Positions 44,173 to 51,903 of a stretch of 64,000 bases of DNA are shown piece after piece. The DNA comes from Pseudomonas mediterranea CFBP 5447 (GTDB lineage Bacteria > Pseudomonadota > Gammaproteobacteria > Pseudomonadales > Pseudomonadaceae). Numbering within the stretch: the first letter of the stretch is position 1; each line of letters starts with the position of its first letter. The notes beneath the pieces were generated by a model that saw only the letters and a program-made list of their open reading frames with translations, made no database searches and was not told the origin of the DNA. The stretch covers positions 1 through 64,000 of the forward strand of contig NZ_KN322986.1 of the NCBI RefSeq assembly GCF_000774145.1, given 5' to 3'. The position numbers and the translations under genes are program-made.

Positions 44173-44200
44173 CATCACTTGAGGCTGCCCGGAGGGCCCT

Positions 44201-45472
44201 ATGAGCTATGTGATCGACCGACGCCTCAATGGCAAGAACAAGAGCACGGTAAACCGCCAGCGCTTCCTGCGGCGGTATCGTGACCACATCAAGAAGGCCG
44301 TGGAAGAAGCGGTCAGCCGTCGTTCCATCACCGACATGGAACATGGCGAACAGATCAGCATTCCCGGTCGCGACATCGACGAGCCGGTACTTCACCATGG
44401 CCGGGGCGGCAAACAGACCGTCGTGCACCCTGGCAACAAGGAATTCACCAGCGGCGAGCATATTCCCCGTCCACCGGGTGGAGGCGGCGGCAAGGGCCCC
44501 GGCAAGGCCGGCAATTCCGGCGAAGGCATGGACGAGTTCGTGTTCCAGATTACCCAGGAGGAATTCCTGGAGTTCATGTTCGAGGACCTGGAACTGCCGA
44601 ACCTGGTCAAACGCAACCTGACCGGCACCGACACCTTCAAGACCGTGCGCGCCGGCATCAGTAACGAAGGCAATCCATCGCGGATCAACATCATCCGCAC
44701 GCTTCGCTCAGCCCATGCCCGGCGCATCGCCTTGTCGGGCAGCAGCCGGGCAAAACTGCGCGAAGTAAAGGAAGAGCTGGCTCGACTGAAGTCTGAGGAA
44801 CCCGACAATTTCGGCGACATTCAGGACCTGGAAGCGGAAATAGAGAAACTCAGCGCTCGCATCCACCGGGTTCCGTTCCTCGACACCTTCGACCTCAAGT
44901 ACAACCTGTTGGTCAAACAGCCGAACCCCAGCTCCAAGGCCGTGATGTTCTGCCTGATGGACGTGTCCGGCTCCATGACCCAGGCCACCAAGGACATCGC
45001 CAAGCGATTCTTCATCCTGCTGTATCTATTCCTCAAGCGAAACTACGACAAGATCGACGTGGTGTTCATCCGCCACCACACCAGTGCCAGGGAGGTGGAT
45101 GAAGAAGAGTTCTTCTATTCCAGGGAAACCGGCGGCACCATCGTTTCCAGCGCCTTGAAGCTGATGCAGGAAATCATGGCCGAGCGTTATCCGGCCAACG
45201 AATGGAACATCTATGCGGCCCAGGCCTCCGACGGGGACAACTGGAACGACGACTCACCGATCTGCCGTGACATCCTGATCAACCAGATCATGCCGTTCGT
45301 CCAGTACTACACCTATGTGGAGATCACACCTCGGGAACATCAGGCCCTGTGGTATGAATACGAACGCATCGCCGAAGCCTTTTCCGATACGTTCGCGCAA
45401 CAGCAACTGGTCTCGGCCGGGGATATCTATCCGGTCTTCCGTGAACTCTTCCAGCGCAGGTTAGTGACATGA
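44201..45472 (+). CDS. yeaH: YeaH/DUF444 family protein (von Willebrand A-like)
   Basis: A 423-residue partner of PrkA. The N-terminal half is basic and glycine-rich with a GGGGGKGPGKAGN linker. The C-terminal half has a vWA-like domain with the metal-site motif MDVSGSMTQ. The start at 44201 follows GGAGG. The stop overlaps the spoVR start by 4 bases. Confidence 0.9.
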   Translation: MSYVIDRRLNGKNKSTVNRQRFLRRYRDHIKKAVEEAVSRRSITDMEHGEQISIPGRDIDEPVLHHGRGGKQTVVHPGNKEFTSGEHIPRPPGGGGGKGPGKAGNSGEGMDEFVFQITQEEFLEFMFEDLELPNLVKRNLTGTDTFKTVRAGISNEGNPSRINIIRTLRSAHARRIALSGSSRAKLREVKEELARLKSEEPDNFGDIQDLEAEIEKLSARIHRVPFLDTFDLKYNLLVKQPNPSSKAVMFCLMDVSGSMTQATKDIAKRFFILLYLFLKRNYDKIDVVFIRHHTSAREVDEEEFFYSRETGGTIVSSALKLMQEIMAERYPANEWNIYAAQASDGDNWNDDSPICRDILINQIMPFVQYYTYVEITPREHQALWYEYERIAEAFSDTFAQQQLVSAGDIYPVFRELFQRRLVT

Positions 45473-47034
45473 CCGCCAAAAAAGAGCAGAAGCGCCAACC
45501 CATCTCCACCGGCTCCGAATGGACGTTCGAGCTGATCCAGGCCTACGACCGCGAAATCAGCCGTATCGCGGACCGTTATGCCCTCGATACCTACCCCAAC
45601 CAGATCGAGGTGATCACCGCTGAACAAATGATGGATGCCTACGCGTCGGTCGGCATGCCCCTGGGTTATCACCATTGGTCCTATGGCAAGCACTTCCTCA
45701 GTACTGAAAAATCCTACACTCGTGGCCAGATGGGGCTGGCTTATGAAATCGTGATCAATTCCGACCCCTGCATCGCCTACCTGATGGAAGAAAACACCAT
45801 CTGCATGCAGGCACTGGTGGTAGCGCATGCGTGCTACGGCCACAACAGTTTCTTCAAGGGCAACTACCTGTTCCGCACCTGGACGGATGCCAGTTCGATC
45901 ATCGATTACCTGGTGTTCGCCAAGCAGTACATCATGCAATGCGAGGAGCGCCACGGCATCGATGCCGTGGAAGACCTCCTGGACTCCTGCCATGCCCTGA
46001 TGAACTACGGAGTGGATCGCTACAAAAGGCCCTATCCGATTTCCGCGGAAGAAGAGCGCCGGCGCCAGAAAGACCGGGAAGAACACCTGCAAAAGCAGAT
46101 CAATGACCTGTGGCGCACCATCCCCAAGGGTGCCGACAAGTACAGTGAGAAGGACAACGCACGGTTCCCCGCCGAACCCCAGGAAAACATTCTCTATTTC
46201 ATTGAAAAACACGCTCCGCTGCTGGAACCGTGGCAACGGGAAATCGTGCGCATCGTGCGCAAGATTGCCCAGTATTTCTACCCGCAACGCCAGACCCAGG
46301 TCATGAACGAGGGGTGGGCCACGTTCTGGCATTACACCTTGATGAACGACCTGTATGACGAAGGTCTGGTCACCGACGGTTTCATGATGGAGTTCCTGAC
46401 GTCCCACACCAGCGTGGTGTTCCAACCCGGATTCGACAGCCCTTATTACAGCGGCATCAACCCTTATGCACTGGGTTTTGCCATGTACCGCGACATACGG
46501 CGCATGTGCGAAAACCCCACCGAAGAGGACCGCCGCTGGTTTCCGGAAATTGCCGGCTCGGATTGGTTGTCCACGATCAAGTTCGCCATGAGCAGCTTCA
46601 AGGACGAGAGTTTTATCCTGCAATACCTCTCGCCCAAAGTGATCCGCGACCTGAAATTGTTCAGCATCCTCGATGACGACCAGAAGGACGACTTGCTGGT
46701 GCCCGCCATCCACGATGAAAGCGGTTACCGCACCATCCGCGAAACCCTGGCCGCGCAATACAACCTGGGCAATCGCGAGCCTAACGTACAGATCTACAGC
46801 ATCGACCGCCGGGGGGATCGCTCGCTGACCTTGCGTCACCAGGCGCACAACCGTAAACCGCTGGGCGACTCCACGGATGAAGTACTCAAGCACTTGCATC
46901 GCCTGTGGGGCTTCGACATCCACCTGGAAACCCTGCAGGGCGACCAGGTCATGAAAACCCACCATGTCCCGCCCAGAAACGAACAGACCGAAGGTGATTA
47001 CGGCCGCCTAGACTTGGCCGTCATCCATCTCTGA
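45469..47034 (+). CDS. spoVR: SpoVR family protein (YcgB)
   Basis: A 521-residue SpoVR/YcgB protein, named after a Bacillus spore-cortex gene; its function in Gram-negatives is undefined. Typical segments are YPNQIEVITAEQM, GMPLGYHHWSYGK and NEGWATFWHY. It ends the prkA-yeaH-spoVR operon. Confidence 0.92.
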   Translation: MTAKKEQKRQPISTGSEWTFELIQAYDREISRIADRYALDTYPNQIEVITAEQMMDAYASVGMPLGYHHWSYGKHFLSTEKSYTRGQMGLAYEIVINSDPCIAYLMEENTICMQALVVAHACYGHNSFFKGNYLFRTWTDASSIIDYLVFAKQYIMQCEERHGIDAVEDLLDSCHALMNYGVDRYKRPYPISAEEERRRQKDREEHLQKQINDLWRTIPKGADKYSEKDNARFPAEPQENILYFIEKHAPLLEPWQREIVRIVRKIAQYFYPQRQTQVMNEGWATFWHYTLMNDLYDEGLVTDGFMMEFLTSHTSVVFQPGFDSPYYSGINPYALGFAMYRDIRRMCENPTEEDRRWFPEIAGSDWLSTIKFAMSSFKDESFILQYLSPKVIRDLKLFSILDDDQKDDLLVPAIHDESGYRTIRETLAAQYNLGNREPNVQIYSIDRRGDRSLTLRHQAHNRKPLGDSTDEVLKHLHRLWGFDIHLETLQGDQVMKTHHVPPRNEQTEGDYGRLDLAVIHL

Positions 47035-47045
47035 TCCCGTTTTAG

Positions 47046-47097
47046 CCTCCGCTGGCCCGACGCAAAGGTTATCCTGTCGGATCAACGGAGGTTTTTT
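47046..47097 (+). promoter_or_regulatory. Nested stem enclosing the cca ribosome-binding site
   Basis: CCTCCG (47046-47051) pairs with CGGAGG (47086-47091), and inside it CCGAC pairs with GTCGG (47076-47080). TTTTTT then runs directly into the cca ATG at 47098. The right outer arm is the Shine-Dalgarno sequence. The structure could act as a terminator for spoVR, hide the cca ribosome site, or both. Confidence 0.55.
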
Positions 47098-48324
47098 ATG
47101 CAGATCTATAAAGTCGGCGGCGCCGTTCGCGATCGCCTGCTAGGCATCCCCGTCGCCGATGTCGACCGGGTCGTGGTGGGCGCCACCGCCGAGGAAATGC
47201 TCGCCAAGGGGTTTCGCCCAGTGGGTGCTGACTTTCCTGTGTTCCTCGATCCTAATACCGGCGAGGAGTACGCCCTCGCCCGCACTGAGCGCAAGAGCGG
47301 CCGGGGCTATGGCGGCTTCGTGTTTCATGCCAGCCCTGAAGTAACCCTCGAAGAAGACCTGGTTCGCAGGGACCTGACGATCAATGCCATGGCAGAAGAT
47401 GATCATGGCAACCTCACCGATCCCTACCACGGCCAACGGGACCTCGAAGCTCGCCTGCTGCGCCACGTTTCTCCGGCGTTTGCCGAAGATCCCCTCCGAG
47501 TCCTGCGGGTTGCCCGCTTTGCAGCCCGTTATGCCCCACTGGGCTTCAAGGTTGCAGACGAGACCCTGGAGCTGATGCGCCAGCTCAGCGATTCTGGCGA
47601 GCTGGAGGCGTTGACCGCCGAACGCAGTTGGAAGGAAATTTCCCGAGCCCTCATGGAAGACCAGCCACAGGTGTTTATCCAGGTCCTGCGCGACTGCGAG
47701 GCCCTGAAGGTCCTGATGCCCGAGGTCGATGCGCTATTCGGCGTACCGCAACCCGAAGCCCATCACCCGGAAATCGATACCGGCGTACACACCCTGAGCG
47801 TGCTGGAACAGGCTGCCCGGCATCAACAGCCACTGACGGTCCGCTGGGCCTGCCTGCTGCATGATCTGGGCAAAGCCCTGACACCCGAGCTCGATTGGCC
47901 GCGACACATCGCCCATGAGCACAAGGGATTGAAACCGATCAAGGCGGTTAACGAACGTTTCAAGGTGCCACGGGATTGCCAGGAATTGGCCCTATTGGTT
48001 GGCCAATTTCACACCCATGGCCATCGGGCGCTTGAATTGAAGGCGTCTACCTTGCTCGAATTGCTCCAGAGCTTTGATGTGTACCGCCGCCCACAACGTT
48101 TCGAAGAGTTTATTGCAGCCTGCGAAATGGATGCCCGAGGCCGTAAGGGCTTGGAGAATCGAAGTTATCCACAGGCGGATTATCTGCGCGGTGCGGCAGC
48201 GGCGGCGCGCTCGGTGGCGGTACAGCCCTTGCTGGAGAAAGGCTTCAAAGGGCCTGAGTTGGGGGAGGCAATCAAGCGCGAGCGGCTCAAGGCGTTGAAA
48301 GCATACAAGGAGGGGGCGAACTGA
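47098..48324 (+). CDS. cca: CCA-adding tRNA nucleotidyltransferase (multifunctional)
   Basis: Adds and repairs the 3' CCA of tRNAs. The 408-residue class II enzyme has GGAVRDRLLG with catalytic carboxylates in DVDRVVVG, the RRDLTINAMA motif, and a C-terminal HD domain (VHTLSVLE, LLHDLGKA) giving phosphatase/phosphodiesterase activity. It is preceded by GGAGG within a hairpin. Confidence 0.95.
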   Translation: MQIYKVGGAVRDRLLGIPVADVDRVVVGATAEEMLAKGFRPVGADFPVFLDPNTGEEYALARTERKSGRGYGGFVFHASPEVTLEEDLVRRDLTINAMAEDDHGNLTDPYHGQRDLEARLLRHVSPAFAEDPLRVLRVARFAARYAPLGFKVADETLELMRQLSDSGELEALTAERSWKEISRALMEDQPQVFIQVLRDCEALKVLMPEVDALFGVPQPEAHHPEIDTGVHTLSVLEQAARHQQPLTVRWACLLHDLGKALTPELDWPRHIAHEHKGLKPIKAVNERFKVPRDCQELALLVGQFHTHGHRALELKASTLLELLQSFDVYRRPQRFEEFIAACEMDARGRKGLENRSYPQADYLRGAAAAARSVAVQPLLEKGFKGPELGEAIKRERLKALKAYKEGAN

Positions 48325-48370
48325 CAGGGGTTCGTGTCCGCTTGCATTTTCAGTGGACGGATGACCGCCA

Positions 48371-48450
48371 TCGCGAGCAGGCTCGCTCCCACAGGAGGAT
48401 GGATCCGGGGTATTACGGACACTGTGGGAGTGAGCCTGTTCGGGATAGCG
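48371..48450. repeat. REP doublet, divergent arms
   Basis: CGCGAGCAGGCTCGCTCCCAC comes first, then GTGGGAGTGAGCCTGTTC with GGGATAGCG; the second arm is diverged. It lies between the convergent cca and folK and touches the folK stop codon (48451-48453). Confidence 0.88.
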
Positions 48451-48978
48451 TCAGGAAGATTGCAGCAGGTCCGCAGACGTCAACTGCTCGCCCCGCCATT
48501 CGAAAGCCACCGGCGCCAGGACCTGGTCAATCTGCGATTCGTCCCACAACGTGGCGAAACTCTTGCCCACGCCTGGATGAACACGGTCCGGTGCAATCAG
48601 CGACAATGGCCACAAGACAAAGGCGTTTTTCAGGATTTCCGCCCGCGGCAGAATCAGACCATCGAAGTTGCCGACCTGCTCGCCATACAGCAACACATCG
48701 ATGTCCAGCGGCAGGCCCTTGCGATCCGGTGCATAACGGCCATTATCCGCCTCGATGCACTTGAGACGACGGTCCAGCTCCATCAGCGGCAGGTCGGTGA
48801 AGGCCGATACGACGAAATTGAAGAAAGGCCCGCTCTTGATGCCCACCGGCTGGCTCTCGAACACCGCCGAACAGCGTATGTCCACCAGAAAGCCCGCAAG
48901 GGCCTCAAGCCCCGCGCGCAAATGGGTTTCGCGCTCGATATTGCTGCCGAGCCCGAGAAAAACCTGTGTCAGCGACAT
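48451..48978 (-). CDS. folK: 6-hydroxymethyl-7,8-dihydropterin pyrophosphokinase
   Basis: Activates the pterin for folate synthesis using ATP. The product is 175 residues, with LGLGSNIERE at the N-terminus and the conserved LDIDVLLYG. It overlaps the folB end by 10 bases, giving a folB-folK pair of consecutive pathway steps. Confidence 0.94.
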   Translation of the reverse strand: MSLTQVFLGLGSNIERETHLRAGLEALAGFLVDIRCSAVFESQPVGIKSGPFFNFVVSAFTDLPLMELDRRLKCIEADNGRYAPDRKGLPLDIDVLLYGEQVGNFDGLILPRAEILKNAFVLWPLSLIAPDRVHPGVGKSFATLWDESQIDQVLAPVAFEWRGEQLTSADLLQSS

Positions 48979-49322
48979 CCGCGCTCGATCTCCACACCCA
49001 CTCCACTGGCCGCCGGAACCGCGCCAGGCTTGGTCACTTTCAGACGCAGCCAGGTAATCTTGAACTCGTCCATCAGTTCCTGGGCAAGCCGCTCGGCGAA
49101 GGTCTCGACCAACTCGAACCGGGCCTGTGCGGCGAATGCCTGGATGCGCGATGTGACACTGGCGTAGTCGAGCGCCAGATTCAGGTCATCGCCTGCGGCG
49201 GCCGGGCGGTTATCCCAAGCGAAACGCAGATCCAGTCGCAGGCACTGTCGGATGTCTCGTTCCCAGTCGTAGGCACCGATCACCGTGTCGACTTCCAGGC
49301 CCTCGATAAACACTCTGTCCAA
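48969..49322 (-). CDS. folB: Dihydroneopterin aldolase
   Basis: Cleaves dihydroneopterin to 6-hydroxymethyl-dihydropterin, the FolK substrate. The product is 117 residues, with FIEGLEVDTVIGAYDWER. The start is TTG at 49322 with GGAGAAG a few bases upstream; the ATG at 49346 would add a cysteine-rich lead not found in the family. It is divergent from plsY. Confidence 0.92.
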   Translation of the reverse strand: MDRVFIEGLEVDTVIGAYDWERDIRQCLRLDLRFAWDNRPAAAGDDLNLALDYASVTSRIQAFAAQARFELVETFAERLAQELMDEFKITWLRLKVTKPGAVPAASGVGVEIERGCR

Positions 49323-49396
49323 GCACTCTTCTCCGCAGCACGACAAGGGCGCAATGCGCCGTTAGAATCAGGGCATCCTCGCCCGGAATAGTTAGC

Positions 49397-49966
49397 ATGT
49401 TTTGGTTACTGGCGATCCTCGCCTACCTGCTCGGCTCGCTGTCCTTCGCCATTGTGCTCAGCCGCCTGACGGGTCACCCCGACCCGCGAATGAGTGGTTC
49501 AGGCAATGCCGGCGCCACCAATATGCTGCGCCTGGCTGGACGCAAACTCGCCGTCCTGACCCTGCTCGGCGACCTCTGCAAAGGCCTGGTGCCGGTACTG
49601 ATCGCCAGCCTTGCAGGGCTTTCGCTGCAGCAACAGGCCTGGATCGGCGTCTGCGCGGTCATCGGCCATCTGTTCCCGTTGTACTTCCGCTTTCGGGGCG
49701 GCAAAGGTGTCGCCACCGCCGCCGGGATGCTGCTGGGCCTGTATCCGCCCGCCGCACTGCTGGCCGTCTCGGCCTGGCTGCTGATGTTCTACCTGACCCG
49801 TACCAGCTCACTGGCCGCACTGATCGCCACCCCGCTGACCCTGCCGTTGCTGGCCTGGCAGGAACCCGAAGCCCTGCTGCCGATGACCGCGCTCGTCGCG
49901 CTTATCGTCTGGCGTCACCGGGGCAATCTACGCGACCTGTTCGCCGGGCGCGAACGACATTTCTAA
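49397..49966 (+). CDS. plsY: Acyl-phosphate:glycerol-3-phosphate acyltransferase PlsY
   Basis: Inner-membrane enzyme for the first acylation of glycerol-3-phosphate. The product is 189 residues with about five helices, the motif GSGNAGATNMLR, a second glycine-rich motif FRGGKGVATAAG, and a conserved H near GHLFP. It converges on tsaD with only 5 bases between stops. Confidence 0.95.
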   Translation: MFWLLAILAYLLGSLSFAIVLSRLTGHPDPRMSGSGNAGATNMLRLAGRKLAVLTLLGDLCKGLVPVLIASLAGLSLQQQAWIGVCAVIGHLFPLYFRFRGGKGVATAAGMLLGLYPPAALLAVSAWLLMFYLTRTSSLAALIATPLTLPLLAWQEPEALLPMTALVALIVWRHRGNLRDLFAGRERHF

Positions 49967-49971
49967 ATACT

Positions 49972-50997
49972 TTACAACGGCGACAACTGCTCCATCGGCC
50001 AGCGCGCCTGCACGCTGATCGCCAGGCTTTCCTGCTGACCGGCCCGCAGGCGCTGACAGCCCGCATAGGCGATCATCGCGCCGTTATCGGTGCAGAATTG
50101 CGGCCGAGCGTAGTAAACGTCGCCCTTCATGTCGCCAAGCATTTTTTCCAGCGACACCCGCAGCGCCTTGTTCGCACTCACGCCACCGGCGATGACCAGG
50201 CGCTTGAGCCCAGCCTGCTTCAGGGCGCGCTTGCATTTGATGGTCAAAGTCTCCACCACGGCCTGCTGGAACGCCAGCGAGATGTCGCAACGGGCTTGCT
50301 CATGGTCGCCCCCGGCGCCAACGCACTGCTGCCAGGTGTTCAGGGCGAAGGTCTTCAAGCCGCTGAAACTGAAATCCAGGCCCGGCCGGTCGCACATCGG
50401 ACGAGGAAACACGAAACGTCCCTCAACCCCTTGGGTCGCAAGCCGGGCGATTTCCGGTCCCCCCGGATAATTGAGCCCCATCATCTTGGCCGTTTTGTCG
50501 AAAGCTTCGCCGGCCGCATCGTCAAGGCTTTCACCCATCAACTCATATCGACCGATACCGTCGACCCGGACCAGCTGCGTATGGCCGCCGGAAACCAACA
50601 AGGCGACGAACGGAAACTCCGGTGGCTGCGGCTCCAGCATGGGCGCCAGCAGATGCCCCTCCATGTGATGCACGCCCAGGGCCGGTATGCCCCAGGCAAA
50701 GGCCAGCGCCTGGGCACAGGAAGCGCCGACCAGCAATGCGCCCACCAGGCCCGGCCCGGCGGTATAGGCGACGGCATCGATCTCGGTCGGCACACAGCCG
50801 GCCTCGGCCAGGACCTGACGAATCAGGGGCAGCATGCGCTTGACGTGATCGCGGGACGCAAGCTCGGGCACCACGCCACCGTAGGCACGGTGCAGGTCGA
50901 TCTGACTGAACAGCGCATCGGCCAGCAAGCCGCGTTCACTGTCGTAGAGCGCGACGCCGGTTTCGTCGCAGGACGTTTCTAATCCCAGTACTAGCAT
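49972..50997 (-). CDS. tsaD: tRNA N6-adenosine threonylcarbamoyltransferase TsaD
   Basis: Transfers threonylcarbamoyl to A37 of tRNAs reading ANN codons, with TsaB/TsaE. The product is 341 residues. The ASKHA N-terminus is LGLETSCDETG, iron ligands are in HMEGHL, and GGHTQLV and GGVSANKALR are present. It is divergent from the rpsU cluster, the usual place in Pseudomonas. Confidence 0.96.
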   Translation of the reverse strand: MLVLGLETSCDETGVALYDSERGLLADALFSQIDLHRAYGGVVPELASRDHVKRMLPLIRQVLAEAGCVPTEIDAVAYTAGPGLVGALLVGASCAQALAFAWGIPALGVHHMEGHLLAPMLEPQPPEFPFVALLVSGGHTQLVRVDGIGRYELMGESLDDAAGEAFDKTAKMMGLNYPGGPEIARLATQGVEGRFVFPRPMCDRPGLDFSFSGLKTFALNTWQQCVGAGGDHEQARCDISLAFQQAVVETLTIKCKRALKQAGLKRLVIAGGVSANKALRVSLEKMLGDMKGDVYYARPQFCTDNGAMIAYAGCQRLRAGQQESLAISVQARWPMEQLSPL

Positions 50998-51084
50998 GGG
51001 TTTGCGCCTTGTGGAGGCTGAATTCGAAGGCGCGCATAATAGTCGCCACGTTGTGCCCCGACCAGCGGTTTTCGATCAGAGGCT

Positions 51085-51113
51085 TTGCATTCCTGGCGTT
51101 GAGGGGTTAACAT
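51085..51113 (+). promoter_or_regulatory. Promoter of the rpsU cluster
   Basis: TTGCAT at 51085-51090, a 17-base spacer and TAACAT at 51108-51113, about 84 bases before rpsU. Four of six positions match consensus in each hexamer. Confidence 0.5.
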
Positions 51114-51196
51114 CCGCAACCCTTAAAAACCGACGTCTTCAAGTGCTCTTTTGCCGCGAGGATGTTGACCCCGGTAATGAATGAAGGTAGCTCTGG

Positions 51197-51412
51197 ATGC
51201 CAGCCGTCAAAGTAAAAGAGAACGAACCCTTCGACGTAGCTCTGCGTCGTTTCAAGCGCTCCTGCGAAAAAGCCGGTGTTCTGGCTGAAGTTCGTAGCCG
51301 CGAATTCTACGAGAAGCCGACTTCCGAGCGTAAGCGCAAAGCAGCAGCCGCTGTTAAGCGTCACGCCAAGAAAGTTCAGCGCGAACAGCGCCGCGCCGTA
51401 CGTCTGTACTAA
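51197..51412 (+). CDS. rpsU: Small-subunit ribosomal protein bS21
   Basis: The product is 71 residues and strongly basic, sitting beside the anti-Shine-Dalgarno end of 16S rRNA. Sequence marks are [17 protein letters not shown] and a [14 protein letters not shown] tail. First gene of the classical rpsU-dnaG-rpoD cluster, but here 478 bases ahead of dnaG. Confidence 0.97.
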
Positions 51413-51441
51413 TACACAGACGTTCGTAGCAAGCTTCTGCC

Positions 51442-51465
51442 AAGCCCGGCCTTCAAGCCGGGCTT
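51442..51465 (+). terminator. Hairpin after rpsU
   Basis: AAGCCCGGC and GCCGGGCTT form a perfect 9-bp stem about 30 bases after the rpsU stop. Only a short T pair follows, so it may be a partial terminator that lowers dnaG expression relative to rpsU. Confidence 0.6.
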
Positions 51466-51732
51466 ATGGCATTTGCGGAACAACGCTTGATGCTTCACTG
51501 TCAAAGCCGCCGATGCGACCGAGACAACCGCCTCATCACGTCAGACCTGGCTTTTTTGCCAGCGGTGCACGTCTCTTCTGACGAGCCTTCCAAGGCTACT
51601 GACGAGCACACCCTGATTCCTCTAACGACGATCAGCCCATGGCACCTGCTTGCGTGCCCGCTCGATGAGCTATCCGAGGCCTGACCGGCCGTTACCGGAT
51701 TCAGCGCAACATATTCAAACAGTCGAATACCG

Positions 51733-51903
51733 ATGGTAATTAACGTCAGCGGATTATCGGCAGATACACTTCCCAACAGCAATGATGCAGACAACCCGGT
51801 CGAGCCACCGCTTACAGTGTCTCAAGACCAGGCCCCGGTTACGCCTGCCGATTCCGGGCCCCTATTTCGCGCAGTGATGATGAGAACGCCATGGCCGGGC
51901 TGA
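51733..51903 (+). CDS. Small hypothetical reading frame before dnaG
   Basis: A 56-codon frame beginning MVINVSGLSADT and running 13 bases into dnaG in another frame. It lacks a clear ribosome-binding site, and its codon ends are less GC-rich than the neighbours. I recognise no family. It could be an N-terminal fragment of a lost gene or chance. The rest of 51466-51732 holds only short unsupported frames and a few small palindromes. Confidence 0.25.
   Translation: MVINVSGLSADTLPNSNDADNPVEPPLTVSQDQAPVTPADSGPLFRAVMMRTPWPG

Noticed and set aside
51466..51794. Frames of 72 and 97 codons in the rpsU-dnaG gap
   Set aside because: They overlap each other on opposite strands, have no ribosome-binding site and match no family, so I did not call them.
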